Assembly: GCA_947579605.1 (NCBI GenBank)
Contig: OX388322.1
Location: forward strand, 11,470,001 to 11,534,000
Source: Athripsodes cinereus
Lineage: Eukaryota; Arthropoda; Insecta; Trichoptera; Leptoceridae
Length of the DNA: 64,000 nucleotides
Reading direction: 5' to 3'
Positions 37,841 through 47,636 of the stretch are shown one piece after another; position 1 is the stretch's first letter, and every line of letters begins with the position of its first letter. The position numbers and the translations under genes are program-made. The notes beneath the pieces are model-generated. The model did not search any database. It was given only the letters and a program-made list of their open reading frames with translations, and was not told the DNA's origin.

Positions 37841-37912
37841 TATTTTTTCTACACATTTCGTGAAACCAGACAAGACAAATACATTTTTCAAATAACTAAG
37901 TAAAATCAACAA
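35642..37912 (-). CDS. RTE-like LINE reverse transcriptase, 756-codon ORF lacking endonuclease
   Basis: Non-LTR reverse transcriptase, the enzyme that copies element RNA into a nicked chromosomal target. Visible blocks in order are a basic, K/E-rich N-terminal third (residues 60-230), RT motif A with FVDLEKAYDRV (about 375), KGVKQGCVMSPWLFNLYID (about 440), the catalytic FADDLVLMAE (about 480), a YLGSLFTRDGKCESDI block, then the SETWTWLKK and RWFGHVERM segments and the terminal RGRPRIKWQDHL common in RTE/RTE-X proteins. The ORF is uninterrupted, yet full-length proteins carry an APE endonuclease ahead of the RT; this one does not, so the copy is 5' truncated and cannot retrotranspose alone. 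The first 25-30 residues probably derive from flanking hAT-A sequence rather than the LINE. Long antisense frames over it are shadows. Confidence 0.9.
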   Translation of the reverse strand: MLILLSYLKNVFVLSGFTKCVEKIFFWSQIIYEKLNEKECREKYERETCMKFDANEGNGLSVEERWSVMKQVLVDCAKDICGETVIGQKKGDAWWDDEVKDAVRKKKNAWMDVLASRYLDQEKIESAREMYKGCKKVVKVLIKEKKKLLDEEECKKLSESVKENMKMFWKEVKRKRSSNEMNSMNAIRNKEGCMLMNGVDVVNRWKEYFEELFESGGEYPSQNSERENANETRDEEITMDEVKNALKKSKNGKAVGYDMISTEFISLSGLRTLEWCHALFNQCWREGCTPEDWRKAVICPLYKGKGSRLECGSYRAISLLSSVGKLYARILIERVRKVTETNVWDVQGAFQSGRGCVDQIFSLRMVTEKLLEKHQKLFCAFVDLEKAYDRVDREKMWQVLSMCGVGSRLIRAIASLYTGSSACVRVNNNLSEWFTLTKGVKQGCVMSPWLFNLYIDHCIRPLKEMNVGVDMNGMNVKALMFADDLVLMAESESDLQRMMTCVYENCAINGLRMNAKKTKIMVFERGSERTVCQIMIDNEVLEQVDECVYLGSLFTRDGKCESDIERRKVAGNKVNGAIRPIIANRNISTTAKRLVHSAILVPTLMYASETWTWLKKDESGINAVEMRSLRRMCGKSLRDRVRNSDIRKECGMKVGVITRMNVNKLRWFGHVERMNEDRMTKKIYLAERNGARRRGRPRIKWQDHLNQILQDGHVLSTLNRRACMRNCMTVTEAKDVCKDRRKWRSILSAYPAREAA

Positions 37913-38610
37913 TGTAGTAAAAACAATGACAAATACATTTACTTTTATGTGTTTGTTTTATCCCTTCTGATGTTTCACTATTGACTTGCATCGAAAGGTT
38001 CGTCACATGTGTGATATTCGATACAAATTATAATTATATTATATCGTGTGAATAGATTGAATGCATTCTATTGCAAAGTGGAAACACATGTTAATAATTA
38101 ATATTTAGACAAAAATCTTTCTTATATTCAATGAATAGCATGAACACTTTTAGTCTTTCAGTTGGAGTTCTGATGCGATACAGTACCTACCTTTATATAA
38201 TTTTGTTATTATCATCGTCGGTTTTGTATAAGAAAAATTTTGCTCTCATTATTAGAACTATCTTTACACCTATTTTTTGTAATAATATAGTTATAGCCAA
38301 ACATTGGTGTTGTTAATAAATTGGCAATTTTGTGTACTTAGTGTGATAATACACCTATTACAGGTTTTCCTAGGAATTGAACAGCACGTCATAATCGTGC
38401 GATGTTATTAAATTTTTGTCTTAATAAATTATTAATTATTGTGTTAACATCATAACAAAGTGTAAGGATAAATTTCAATTTTCGGGTCATTTATTTGCGA
38501 CAAAACTTTTTATTACAAAGTATTTTAGCGCGTATTGTAAAAAAAATCCAGTGGAAGAGTATATGATAACCATTACAGAATACCCAAACATTAATAGGAT
38601 TAAGTTTTAA
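37913..38610. other. hAT-A interior, no intact frame
   Basis: This lies between the RTE insertion and the recognisable transposase fragment. It should hold upstream transposase sequence of hAT-A if that was not lost, but no convincing frame is visible. Confidence 0.4.
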
Positions 38611-38984
38611 ACAGAATTTGAAATTCTTTACAGTAGAGAAGATTATGGTGTACTAGTGTTGCAATGCCTTTATTACAGATAAAGGAAAATAACTTGTGTG
38701 AAATATTTTCGGAGTGTGTAAAATTTTTGACAATTATAGTGACTTTGCCAATGACAACTGTTAAAAGCGAAAGATGTTTTTCTACGCTTAAAAGAGTTAA
38801 GACATTTTTGAGGAACACTGTGAATCAAGATAGACTAAATGCATTAGCAATGTTATCCATTGAAAAGAAAATGATAAATTCAATGCATGATTTCAATCAA
38901 AAAGTTATCGACACCTTTGCTGGAGCGAAACATCGTCGAATGGATTTTATTTATAAAAAATTGGTATGTGATATCTTTTATTAA
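38611..38984 (+). pseudogene. hAT transposase C-terminal (dimerisation) fragment, frameshifted
   Basis: Two frames are joined near 38664. The first reads TEFEILYSREDYG (from 38611). The second, to the stop at 38984, contains MPLLQIKENNLCEIFSECVK, PMTTVKSERCFSTLKRVKTF and LNALAMLSIEKK. This is the C-terminal hAT dimerisation region; the SERCFSTLKRVKTFLRN block is characteristic of zinc-finger-MYM-like insect hAT proteins. The DDE catalytic core and N-terminal zinc finger are absent. Position and orientation fit the transposase of hAT-A, whose ends lie at 35121 and 47862. The frame break and missing core mean no active enzyme is encoded here. Confidence 0.85.
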
Positions 38985-39719
38985 TATTAACATGTTGTAT
39001 GATCCTAATATGAAGAACGTTATACAGTATGTTGCAAAATATAATGATTGTATAAGGCAGGCAATTGTTTAGGTATTGTATGTTATTTCATGGTTTATAG
39101 AATCCATCTACCCCCACTATCACACACACCAAATGACTGTGATAATACTAAGCGCACGTCAAATCAATTCTGAATAACGAAAATTTTTTTTTTTTTTTTT
39201 ATATATTTATTAAAATACTTATAAATATTATACAAATGTTACATTATATATTATCTATACATATATTTTATTCAACCTCGAAAAGAGTGTGACTCGTGCT
39301 TCGAGGAGGGTTGCATTATTTCTATTTATTACTTAAATTACTTTACAATATATTTAAACTAGTTAGATTCTAACTTAAATTAAGTTGTAAGTTATTTACA
39401 ACATTTGTTCATGACATATATTACTAAGCTTATACTAACAAGATTCTTATTAATATTTTTAATCTGATTTACATGTTATATTTTATCTTATAAACCTATT
39501 GTATTTTTATTTACATAAAAAGCATTTAGTTTATTTACAATAATTCTGAATAAACATTTAGTTTTATTTACAATAATTCTGAATAAACATGTTGAAGTCC
39601 TATATTACATACAAAGACTTAAGTTTGATTTACAATATCGAATAAACCTATTGTATTCCTGCATTACATACTTTACATATAGTTTTATTTATGATAATTC
39701 TGAGTATGCATATTAAATA

Positions 39720-40190
39720 TGCAATCAAACTATTGTAGTTCACTTCAAATACAGAATTTATTGAAACATTAATTTATCACTAAGGTTTTGATAATCAATC
39801 AAGCTATTGTAGTTCATTTCAATACAGTATTTATTTAAACATTTATCACTAAGTTACTGATATGTAATCAAACTATTCTAGTTCATTTCAATAGGTACAG
39901 CATTTATTTAAACATTTATCTAAACTAGTTCATTTCAATACAGTATTTATTTAAACATTTACTACTAAGTTACTGATATGAGATCAAACTATTCTAGTTC
40001 ATTTCGATGCGATATTTAAATATGCATTAATTACTTAGCTACTGATATGTAGTCAAACTATTCTAGTTCATTTCGATACGATATTTAAATATGCATTAAT
40101 TACTTAGCTACTGATATGTAATCAAACTATTCTAGTTCATTTCGATACGATATTTATATACATTAATTACTAAGCTACTGGTACAGTTAT
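39720..40190 (-). repeat. Degenerate tandem repeats in the LINE 3' UTR
   Basis: About seven units of roughly 60-73 bp carry the phrases AATCAAACTATTCTAGTTCA, TTTCAATACAGTATTTATTT and CACTAAGTTACTGATATG with variable internal lengths. The last three units (GATACGATATTTAAATATGC) are most alike. They lie after the ORF2 stop and before the A-tail of the LINE. Confidence 0.8.
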
Positions 40191-40298
40191 ATAATTTGTT
40201 ACATTTTTCAAACCTTTTATTTACAATTATCGCTCGGTACATATTTTATAGATCATTCTAGGTTAATAATGTTTTAGTATGGGTCAGAATTAATAATT

Positions 40299-41532
40299 TT
40301 AAGTCATTTTGTTTTTTACAAAACTAAGAAATCTACCTTCTTGATTTATTGATCTGACTGAGGCAGGCAGATCATTAAACCACTTCACACCCCAGTATGT
40401 ATAGTGGTTTTGTGCAAAGGATGTATTTCTCCTTGGTATTAAAATTTTTCTTCCTTGTCTAATACTTTCTCTTAGATTCTCGTGGTTGTTACATGTTATT
40501 ATATATTCCTTGTAAGTTTGTTTTAATGCAGCTTTTTTAAAGAGAAAGGTAATTCTAGGTACTTTAAATTCATCGTACAGCAGGTCAGTGGGATAATCAT
40601 TAGTTTTGTGCAATATTATTTTTATAATTTTTCTTTGTGTTATACATAAAGGTTCCATGTGGGTTGTGTATGAGCCCCCCACCCCACAATTCCGTATTGC
40701 ATAATGGATTGGCCAAGGGCATAATAAACAGTTTTCAGGACATCAATTTTCAGGAAATTCCTCAGCCTGTAGAATATGTAGTATATTTTATGGAGTCTTT
40801 CAATGGTTTTGATAATGTGCTCTTTCCATTTCATTTGAGAGTCTATCAATACACCTAAGTATTTTACTGTTCTATTAGATTTCAATGGTGTACATTTATC
40901 ATTATTACATTTGTTTGATTGAGAACAATCATGGTGGTGAATTTTGATCGGTAAATCTAGTGAGTTGTAGTTGTTTATAATGGAAAAAGGTACAATAACT
41001 GTTTTTTGAGCGTTTAGTGTCAATAAATTGCCATCAAACCAAGTTTTTATGATTTTGAGATCGCTGTTCGCTATTTCAACTACTTCATCCCACGATTTCC
41101 CTTTACTTATCATAACTGTGTCATCAGCAAAAGAGATGATTTCAGATTGGATTTCAAGGTCAAATAGATCATTAACATATATCAAGAACAATACTGGTCC
41201 TAGGACTGTACCCTGTGGTATTCCGAAACGTGACGTTGTACTGTCACTTTCCGTATTGTTCAAATTAACGCATTGGACTCTTTCATGGAGGTAACTTTCT
41301 ATCCATTTCAATGCATAGTTGTTAACTCCATTTTTTTCCAACTTACTAATAAGCTTTTCGTGGCTTACGCTATCAAATGCTTTCTGTAGGTCTATAAATA
41401 TACCTGCGCATTTTTCATGCATATCCAAAGCATTTGTTATCAATGTAGTTAATTTAGCTATTGCGTCATCAGTACCGATATTTTCCCTGAATCCAAACTG
41501 ATTATTATTTAGCAGCTTTTTTTCCTTGACAA
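40299..41532 (-). pseudogene. CR1/Daphne-like LINE ORF2, RT palm to C-terminus, one frameshift
   Basis: From 41532 the minus strand reads EKKLLNNNQFGFRENIGTDD, then motif A with FIDLQKAFDSVSHEKL, GIPQGTVLGPVLFLIYVNDL, the catalytic FADDT (about 41125), and a thumb region to GIVGWG. At a run of six G (plus-strand C-run 40675-40680) the frame shifts by one, and the protein continues from GGSYTTHM through FPV-type blocks KVPRITFLF and YWGVKWFNDLP to the stop at 40299. It is the C-terminal half of the reverse transcriptase started at 45883. The single-base slip in a homopolymer, plus two large insertions upstream, makes this copy non-functional. Confidence 0.85.
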
Positions 41533-41883
41533 CAGTGATATGTAATAGGAATAGATACGTAATACAATGCTTTTCTAGGATCCAAACTTGTTGTCAAATA
41601 TACCATTAAGGACGAAACACTGAAAATCTTTTAATATTTTAAACAAAACCTATTCAAAAATATATCTATGCCTTTCAATTCATTGCATTAGCTATACCAT
41701 AAACGTTCTTTCTGTCTCTTTTTCGCAGAACGCATTGGTAATTAATGGATGCGTCCCTACCCCCTCAAACATTTCTCTTTACCGTGACAACCCATATATG
41801 GATTAGGGTTGCGAGACAAAATTAGGAAAATATTAATTAATTTTTCGTATTTAATATAAAAACAATGAACATGTTACACAACA

Positions 41884-42010
41884 TTTATTTTTATTTATTA
41901 ATTCTTTACTGTATATTGATTACTAACAATTATGTACATAACAGGTATACATTCAAATCAAATACAATCAATATACAGAGAGCAAGTTCAATTAAGTATA
42001 CCAACAAATT
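41884..42010 (-). repeat. Degenerate LINE-tail repeat (GGAAGAGATCGC family) inside hAT-B
   Basis: ATTCTTTACTGTATATTGAT, then GGTATACATTCAAATCAAAT and ACAATCAATATACAGAGAGC, match the copies at 58730 and (reversed) 17221. The terminal GGAAGAGATCGC part has decayed. Confidence 0.65.
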
Positions 42011-42454
42011 AGAGAACTAATAATTATTGAAAAATCTTCAATATTACAAAAAAATATTATTTATTTATTAATACATCTTACAGCATGAGAGCCTATTGCA
42101 TAACAGAAAAACTGCAAAATTACATAAAAAATATTCCATACATTACATAAGAGCAACCCTAAAAATACATACCTTAGAAACTAAAGAATACAAAATTACA
42201 TTAATTCCTAACAATAAATATTCCGACAAAACTGGTCAACTTTACATCCATCTAAACATTTGGGTGTTAATCTTTAGGTAAATCAATTATAGAAAATCAA
42301 AACTAATTTGCAATTATCAAAATATATGTTATATGTTTTAACTAAATAATATTTTTTTAAATATTGATATCTTAAAAAATATATATACTTTACATTTACA
42401 GAATTATCATTAGAATTTTTTTTTTATTTATTCTGTATGGATCAAACAGTTTTT

Positions 42455-42637
42455 TTTTTTTTAAAAAAAAAAAAGATATATCTGGGTTTTTGATATAAAC
42501 CCAAATACAACCTTATACACCTTTCACAGTTAGTGAAAAACTTGTGTCGTGAAAGGGGAGTTTGCCGGCACCTAGGATCGAACCCCGGACCCCTTGTTCA
42601 CAAGGCCAAGACTCCACCTCCAGGCTACCGACGAGCT
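42455..42637 (-). mobile_element. Near-complete tRNA-derived SINE inside hAT-B
   Basis: On the minus strand the head reads CTCGTCGGTAGCCTGGAGGT, then GGAGTCTTGGCC, then GGGGTTCGATCCTAGGTGCC. It has an A-box-like TAGCCTGGAGG and a B-box GGTTCGATCC (complement of 42575-42584). It is followed by a body with TCACGACACAAG and GTGAAAGGTGTATAAGGTTG, then TTTGGGTTTATA..CCCAGATATATC and an A-run. RNA polymerase III would transcribe it from the internal boxes. It is the most complete of four or five members in the window and shows that the 12725 and 31218 tails belong to a tRNA SINE. Confidence 0.75.
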
Positions 42638-43107
42638 CAATTGTACCTTGAGGTATTCTGCCAGACAAGATGGAGGTGAGAAAATAATTAAATTAAAAAA
42701 AAATTGGACAAAAGTTACAAAATCCGTAAAAGAATAAGTAAGGACAATGTTAGCGGTAACCCTGATTTATCTTCAATATAGATGAAGTTACACGAGGTTG
42801 CACAGAAGAAATTAAATAATTCTTTAAAAAATATTTATTATTTCAACTATTATCTAAAAAATACATTTAACTGTGCAAAGAAGTACTTCGGTCCTTTTTG
42901 AATGTGTCTCTTTTAATTTTGCATCCTTTAATCACATCTTTACCCATTTTTGTTTAATATTTTTACACTGCATCAAAACGTCTCGCGTCTACAGCGGTAC
43001 AAAACACACTAATTAGGGAGTCGCCACGGCTGACGGCATATGGAGTCAGTGAGGTGGACTCACATTTCGTGCGTTCTCTTCGTATCTATTCTTATAACAT
43101 ATCTCTG

Positions 43108-44686
43108 CTTGACAAAGTCGAGTAGCCTTTTTTTTATAACTTTTTCATAGATTTTTGCGATGTTAGATGTAAGGGAAATAGGTCTATAGTTAGTTGGTTT
43201 GGTTTTATCACCAGATTTATAAATAGGTATTATTTGAGTTTTTTTGTAAATGAGTGGGAATATTCCATCTTTAATACTTTCATTTATGATGAAGGTTAGG
43301 GGTTTTACGAGATTATTACAATTATCTTTAATAACTTCCACAGTAATTCCGTCAAATCCAGGTGCAGAGCCTCCTTTCATAGATTTGATAATAGTGCATA
43401 CCTCGCTTTCATTGACTGGTTCGAATTCGTCAATATACCTGGTATTTATCGGAAATTCTGTTTGTTGGCTATCTAAATTAGTATGAGATCCATAATTTAT
43501 TATTTTACTGGCTAGATTGTTCCCTACAGAACTAAAGAAAATATTAAATACATTCGCCGCCTTTTTTGTTTCATCCTTAACATTTATAACGTCGCCGATT
43601 TCATTTGTGATTTTTATGATAGGTTGGGTATTTCTCTTTTTGTTTATAGCTGTATTGATTGTATCCCAAACCTTTTTGGTGTTTCTACCAGCTTGTATTA
43701 TGCATTTATGGTAATAATCGTTTTTAGTTTGTTTTATAAGGTTTGTAAGCATGTTTCGGTATCTTTTATAAATCACATTTTTTTCCATATCATTGGGGTA
43801 TTTTAACATCTGTTTGTACATATATTCTTTTTGTCTTATCGAAACAATTATACCGTGAGTAATCCATGGTTTTATTGGTCTATATTTCGAAATAGTGTTC
43901 TTTACTTGGATAAGTTTTGACGCGTTTATTATGTTTTTATCAAGTATGGAATGAAATATTGTCGCACTTTCATTTGCTCCGTGGCATTGGTATAATCGTG
44001 CCCAATCCTCAGTCTGTAACAACTGTTTAAGGTTTTCCGCATCAATTTTCATGTAGGTTTTGGATTTATTTTCGTGTTTTTCAGAGTTTTCACTTTTATG
44101 TAGTTGGTATATAAGTATTGTTGTATGATGGTCTGTTATTGAATTTTTCCAGATTATAGTTTTGATCTTATCTAATTGATTAATTTCTGTGCTGGTCCAA
44201 TAATGATCAAGACAAGAGGGTGTCTGGCCTGTCACTTCTCGTGTATAGTTTTTAATACAAAGTTTCATGTTGTTATCAATGAGACGGTCAATATATAAAG
44301 TTTTATCTGACCCTTCATAGTCATCAGCCACATTGATATTTATATCACCCGATATAATAACATTTTTGCATTTTGAGTTTTTCACTATATTTTCTAAGTG
44401 ATCTATGAATATATTTTTATCAGATCCGTGCGTTCTGTATAACGCAATTACAATGAATTCAGTTAGATTTTTTTCAAGTCTTATTTGGATGCAATTAACG
44501 AGTGGAATTCTGATTTCTGAGACATCAATAATTTTTAGTTTGTCGTGTGTAAATATCGATATACCGCTATTTTTATTTATGTGATACGTTGTACAATAAT
44601 AGTTGAAGTTAGGAATACTGTATTGAGGACAATTTGCATTTAAATGGGCTTCCGTTAGTATAATTATATCTGGTTTCGTGTGGAGC
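43108..44686 (-). pseudogene. CR1/Daphne-like LINE ORF2, endonuclease and RT N-terminal part
   Basis: The minus strand from 44686 encodes LHTKPDIIILTEAHLN (endonuclease start region), then SGDININVADD, LDHYWTST and ITDHHTTILIYQ, which are the catalytic-region blocks of an APE-type endonuclease (residues about 20-230 of this piece). A linker is followed by the RT fingers with MKGGSAPGFDGITVEVIKD, IIPIYKSGDKTKPTNYRPIS and LTSNIAKIYEKVIKKRLLDF. The open frame continues at both ends into inserted DNA (RTE copy 2 on the right, hAT-B on the left), so its first 14 and last 15 or so residues are not LINE sequence. An APE endonuclease nicks the target that primes reverse transcription. Confidence 0.9.
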
Positions 44687-45804
44687 AAAAGGCTTATGAT
44701 AGAGTAGATCGTGAGAAAATGTGGCAAGTACTATCAATGTGTGGGGTGGGTAGTCGGCTAATTCGCGCCATTGCGTCCCTATATACAGGAAGTTCTGCGT
44801 GTGTTAGAGTGAACAATAACCTGTCGGAATGGTTCACATTGACAAAAGGAGTAAAACAAGGGTGCGTGATGTCGCCATGGCTTTTTAACCTATACATTGA
44901 TCATTGTATTCGTCCATTGAAAGAACTGAATGTAGGTGTTGATATGAATGGGATGAATGTAAGAGCGTTAATGTTTGCCGATGATTTGGTATTGATGGCT
45001 GAAAGTGAAAGTGATCTACAGCGAATGATGACGTGTGTGTATGAAAATTGTGCGATTAATGGATTGAGAATGAATGCAAAAAAGACAAAAATCATGGTGT
45101 TTGAAAGAGGAAGTGAGAGAACAGTATGCCAGGTGATGATTGACAACGAAGTGTTAGAGCAAGTTGACGAATGTGTGTACTTAGGTAGTTTGTTCACGAG
45201 AGATGGGAAGTGTGAAAGCGATATTGAAAGGAGAAAAGTTGCTGGCAATAAGGTAAATGGTGCAATCCGACCAATAATTGCAAATAGAAACATATCCACC
45301 ACAGCTAAAAGGTTGGTGCACTCTGCTATCTTAGTGCCAACACTTATGTATGCAAGTGAGACGTGGACATGGTTAAAAAAGGATGAAAGTGGCATAAATG
45401 CAGTGGAAATGAGATCGTTGAGAAGGATGTGTGGCAAGAGTCTGAGAGATCGTGTGCGTAACAGTGATATACGAAAGGAATGTGGAATGAAAGTTGGTGT
45501 AATAACAAAGATGAATGTAAATAAGTTAAGATGGTTTGGGCACGTGGAAAGAATGAATGAGGACAGAATGACTAAGAAGATATATTTGGCTGAGAGGAAT
45601 GGTGCTCGGAGACGCGGACGTCCGAGGATTAAATGGCAAGACCATTTAAATCAAATCCTACAGGACGGTCACGTGTTGAGCACATTGAACAGGAGAGCAT
45701 GCATGAGGAATTGTATGACAGTGACGGAAGCGAAAAATGTATGCAAGGATAGAAGGAAGTGGCGCTCGATCCTTTCTGCCTACCCCGCGAGGGAAGCGGC
45801 GTGA
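44680..45804 (+). pseudogene. RTE-like reverse transcriptase, C-terminal half (copy 2)
   Basis: The frame starts in host LINE sequence and enters the RTE protein inside motif A at KAYDRVDREKMW. It then keeps KGVKQGCVMSPWLF, FADDLVLMAE, YLGSLFTRDGK and the RWFGHVERM and RPRIKWQDHL blocks to the normal stop at 45804. By eye it differs from copy 1 at about five residues (for example KEM/KEL, VKAL/VRAL, CQI/CQV). It lacks the first half of motif A and everything before it, so it cannot be an active polymerase. No in-frame stop has accumulated, which agrees with recent insertion. Confidence 0.9.
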
Positions 45805-45826
45805 TGGTATGTATGTATGTATGTAT
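44687..45826 (+). mobile_element. RTE-like LINE copy 2, 3' fragment inserted in the CR1/Daphne-like LINE
   Basis: Homology to RTE copies 1 and 3 begins at AAAAGGCTTATGATAGAGTA (44687) and ends with GCGGCGTGATGGT and four (ATGT) units. It lies opposite in orientation to its host LINE and cuts the endonuclease domain between FDEFI (45828 side) and LHTKPDI (44686 side). A clear TSD was not found, and a few host codons may be missing. Confidence 0.9.
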
Positions 45827-45827
45827 G

Positions 45828-45883
45828 ATAAATTCGTCAAAATTCTTTTGCATACTTCTTATGTTAAGTTGCATCACCATCAA
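45828..45883 (-). pseudogene. Start of the CR1/Daphne-like ORF2 endonuclease
   Basis: The minus strand encodes MVMQLNIRSMQKNFDEFI before running into RTE copy 2. LNIRSxxKNFDEF is the conserved first beta-strand of APE endonucleases in CR1/Daphne-type LINEs (the Asn of LN[IV]RS is a metal/phosphate contact). The remainder of the domain resumes at 44686. The true ORF2 start could lie upstream of this Met; the stretch between here and ORF1 (45884-46339) shows no certain frame. Confidence 0.8.
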
Positions 45884-46339
45884 TTTACAAACATTGGTAT
45901 TCTTGATAATTTCATTGCATTCGCTGGTATATTGACATGTGAATTGGTCTATATTATAGCTACTATCTATGTAATCTGTTATACTTTCTATGGGTTTAAT
46001 TTTATGGTTTTTATAGTACTTTGTAAAATAATTTTGGTATGACCAGCATTCAAGTGATTTTTTATTTTATCACGGAGGAATTGATGGTGTTGCGTTGCAT
46101 TTTTAATTAATATAATAAGAGGATACCTTGGGTTTTTACATACTATATTGGATATATAATGACAAATTTTCTGCTGTAAATTTAACGTCATTAATAGAGT
46201 TTTATAAACACTGTAGCATGAATTAATAGCACATACGTAGTAAGTGAGGGGTAATTTGTTCAAATATTTTACGAATTTATATGAAGGCAATTCCATTACT
46301 AAGTTTAAAGATAATATTTCATCAATATAAACGTATGTT

Positions 46340-47386
46340 CTAGTAATCATACCTTTGAGATACAATATTGAATACCTTTTTGTAAGTCGTACATTTTCCT
46401 CTGTTAGTTGCTGTGTGATTAGTAGGTAACGTGAGTTTGTGTTTGAGATTTCTTTGATCACAGTTGTGGCACTTGGGTTCATTATTTCTTTTTTCACATT
46501 CACGAAATCTATGATTCTCATTGCAATGGGCACATTTAGGTGGTTTGTCCTTGTTAAGGCAGTTGACTGCAGTGTGTCCATAACCAAGACAATGGAAGCA
46601 CTGGATAACTGGATCAGCTTCTTGAACGTAGAGGCTTTGAAACCCCAGATTTATTTTCGTCTTTTGTAAAATATGTTTTCTAATTTCCTTATTTGTCTCA
46701 ACTAAGAGATGGATTTCAGACGGGTTTTTTGTTCTTAGGGTTTTTTTAACTATAAACTTTTGCTCATTGTGTTTATCGGCAAGGGCGGCAATGTCAGCAT
46801 TTTGCGTTACTAGATCTTTGTGGAAATCCTCTCGATTATAATCAGCATCAACATTTTTTATAAGTATCCATGGCGTTTTTTTCTTTATTATTTCAGCAGT
46901 GAGTTCTGAGTGAAACTTCTCGTTAATGATGGTTTCAAGAAGTTTGGCGTCATTTGCAGTTGTGCAGCTAATTATTATTTTGTTATATTTTGTCTTTTTT
47001 ATCCCCGCTATACCCAAGCCAAGTGTTGCTACGTGAAGGTTTTTTTTAACGAAGGCTTCAATATTTTCTGATGTCATGTTTTCCTTTTGGTTGGAATGGA
47101 TAATTACAGGATGAGTTCTGTTTTGCGTTATATTTTGGCATCTATCATTAGGTAATGATTTTTCCAAAATTTTAGAAAATCTTTTTTCATGCATATCGTT
47201 GCTTGTAGCTAATTTTTGATGAGCTTCAATCAAATCGTCTTTAACCTTATTTATTTCTCTACTATATAACACTTCAAGAATATTTAAGTTAGCTTCTATA
47301 TTATTTTTAATTTTAATATCTTTTGCGCTATTTGACAGTTTCAATAGTTCTTGTTTGATCGTTTCAATTGTATTGCTAAATGACAT
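46340..47386 (-). CDS. CR1/Daphne-like LINE ORF1 (gag-like, CCHC zinc knuckles)
   Basis: A 348-residue ORF1 protein, thought in this class to bind element RNA and act as chaperone. Residues 1-95 are K/E/L-rich and probably coiled coil. Residues about 115-265 look like the RRM-like middle domain (for example PWILIKNVDADYNREDF). Near 270 there is a CCHC knuckle CFHCLGYGHTAVNC, then a second CAHCNENHRFREC and a third, less regular CHNC...HTATNRGKC. The frame ends soon after at 46340; an overlapping 199-residue frame starting at 46587 is mostly a shadow, though a small slip near the third knuckle is possible. The start at 47386 gives MSFSNTIETIKQELL, a plausible N-terminus. Confidence 0.85.
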   Translation of the reverse strand: MSFSNTIETIKQELLKLSNSAKDIKIKNNIEANLNILEVLYSREINKVKDDLIEAHQKLATSNDMHEKRFSKILEKSLPNDRCQNITQNRTHPVIIHSNQKENMTSENIEAFVKKNLHVATLGLGIAGIKKTKYNKIIISCTTANDAKLLETIINEKFHSELTAEIIKKKTPWILIKNVDADYNREDFHKDLVTQNADIAALADKHNEQKFIVKKTLRTKNPSEIHLLVETNKEIRKHILQKTKINLGFQSLYVQEADPVIQCFHCLGYGHTAVNCLNKDKPPKCAHCNENHRFRECEKRNNEPKCHNCDQRNLKHKLTLPTNHTATNRGKCTTYKKVFNIVSQRYDY

Positions 47387-47503
47387 ATTTATTTTAAAAT
47401 TGGTTGATTGGGTACACTAGTAGATGATTTTTACTTTATTTTTATTATAAGATAAAGGCACTTTAACTTTTTGTTAATTTAATAGCTTATTGAATATTAT
47501 TTT

Positions 47504-47636
47504 ACGAATTACTATATAATTATGAATTAATTAATGTTTATTTTCAACAGAGTTTTTAGTTTGATTATTACGAATTACTATACAATTATGAATTAATTAA
47601 TGTTTATTTTCAACAGAGTTCTTTAGTTTGATTATT
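47504..47636 (-). repeat. 66-bp tandem duplication upstream of LINE ORF1
   Basis: Units at 47504-47569 and 47570-47636 share ACGAATTACTATA.AATTAT and TTTATTTTCAACAGAGTT with one substitution and one indel. They lie in the probable 5' UTR of the LINE. Duplicated 5' UTR modules occur in several LINE families and may carry promoter sites. Confidence 0.8.

Larger units (their letters stand above)
41533..43107. mobile_element. hAT-B: 1575-bp non-autonomous hAT inside LINE ORF2
   Basis: The left end (41533-41559) and the inverted right end (43081-43107) pair at 24 of 27 bases: CAGTGATATG...AATAGATACG against CAGAGATATG...AATAGATACG. The flanks are CTTGACAA on both sides (41525-41532 and 43108-43115), an exact 8-bp TSD. 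Deleting the element and one TSD rejoins LINE codons for LLDFVK with those for EKKLLNNNQF without any shift. No transposase frame is visible; the interior holds a LINE-tail repeat (41884-42010) and a tRNA-derived SINE (42455-42637). It was therefore mobilised in trans. Confidence 0.95.

Noticed and set aside
36051..37903. Several long plus-strand open frames opposite RTE copy 1 (and the equivalents opposite copies 2 and 3)
   Set aside because: They repeat in every copy as the complement of the RT frame and have no domain of their own; they are antisense shadows.
45988..46587. 199-codon minus-strand frame overlapping ORF1 of the LINE
   Set aside because: It overlaps the zinc-knuckle frame and its later part shows no conserved motif, so it is mostly a shadow; a frame slip at the third knuckle remains possible.
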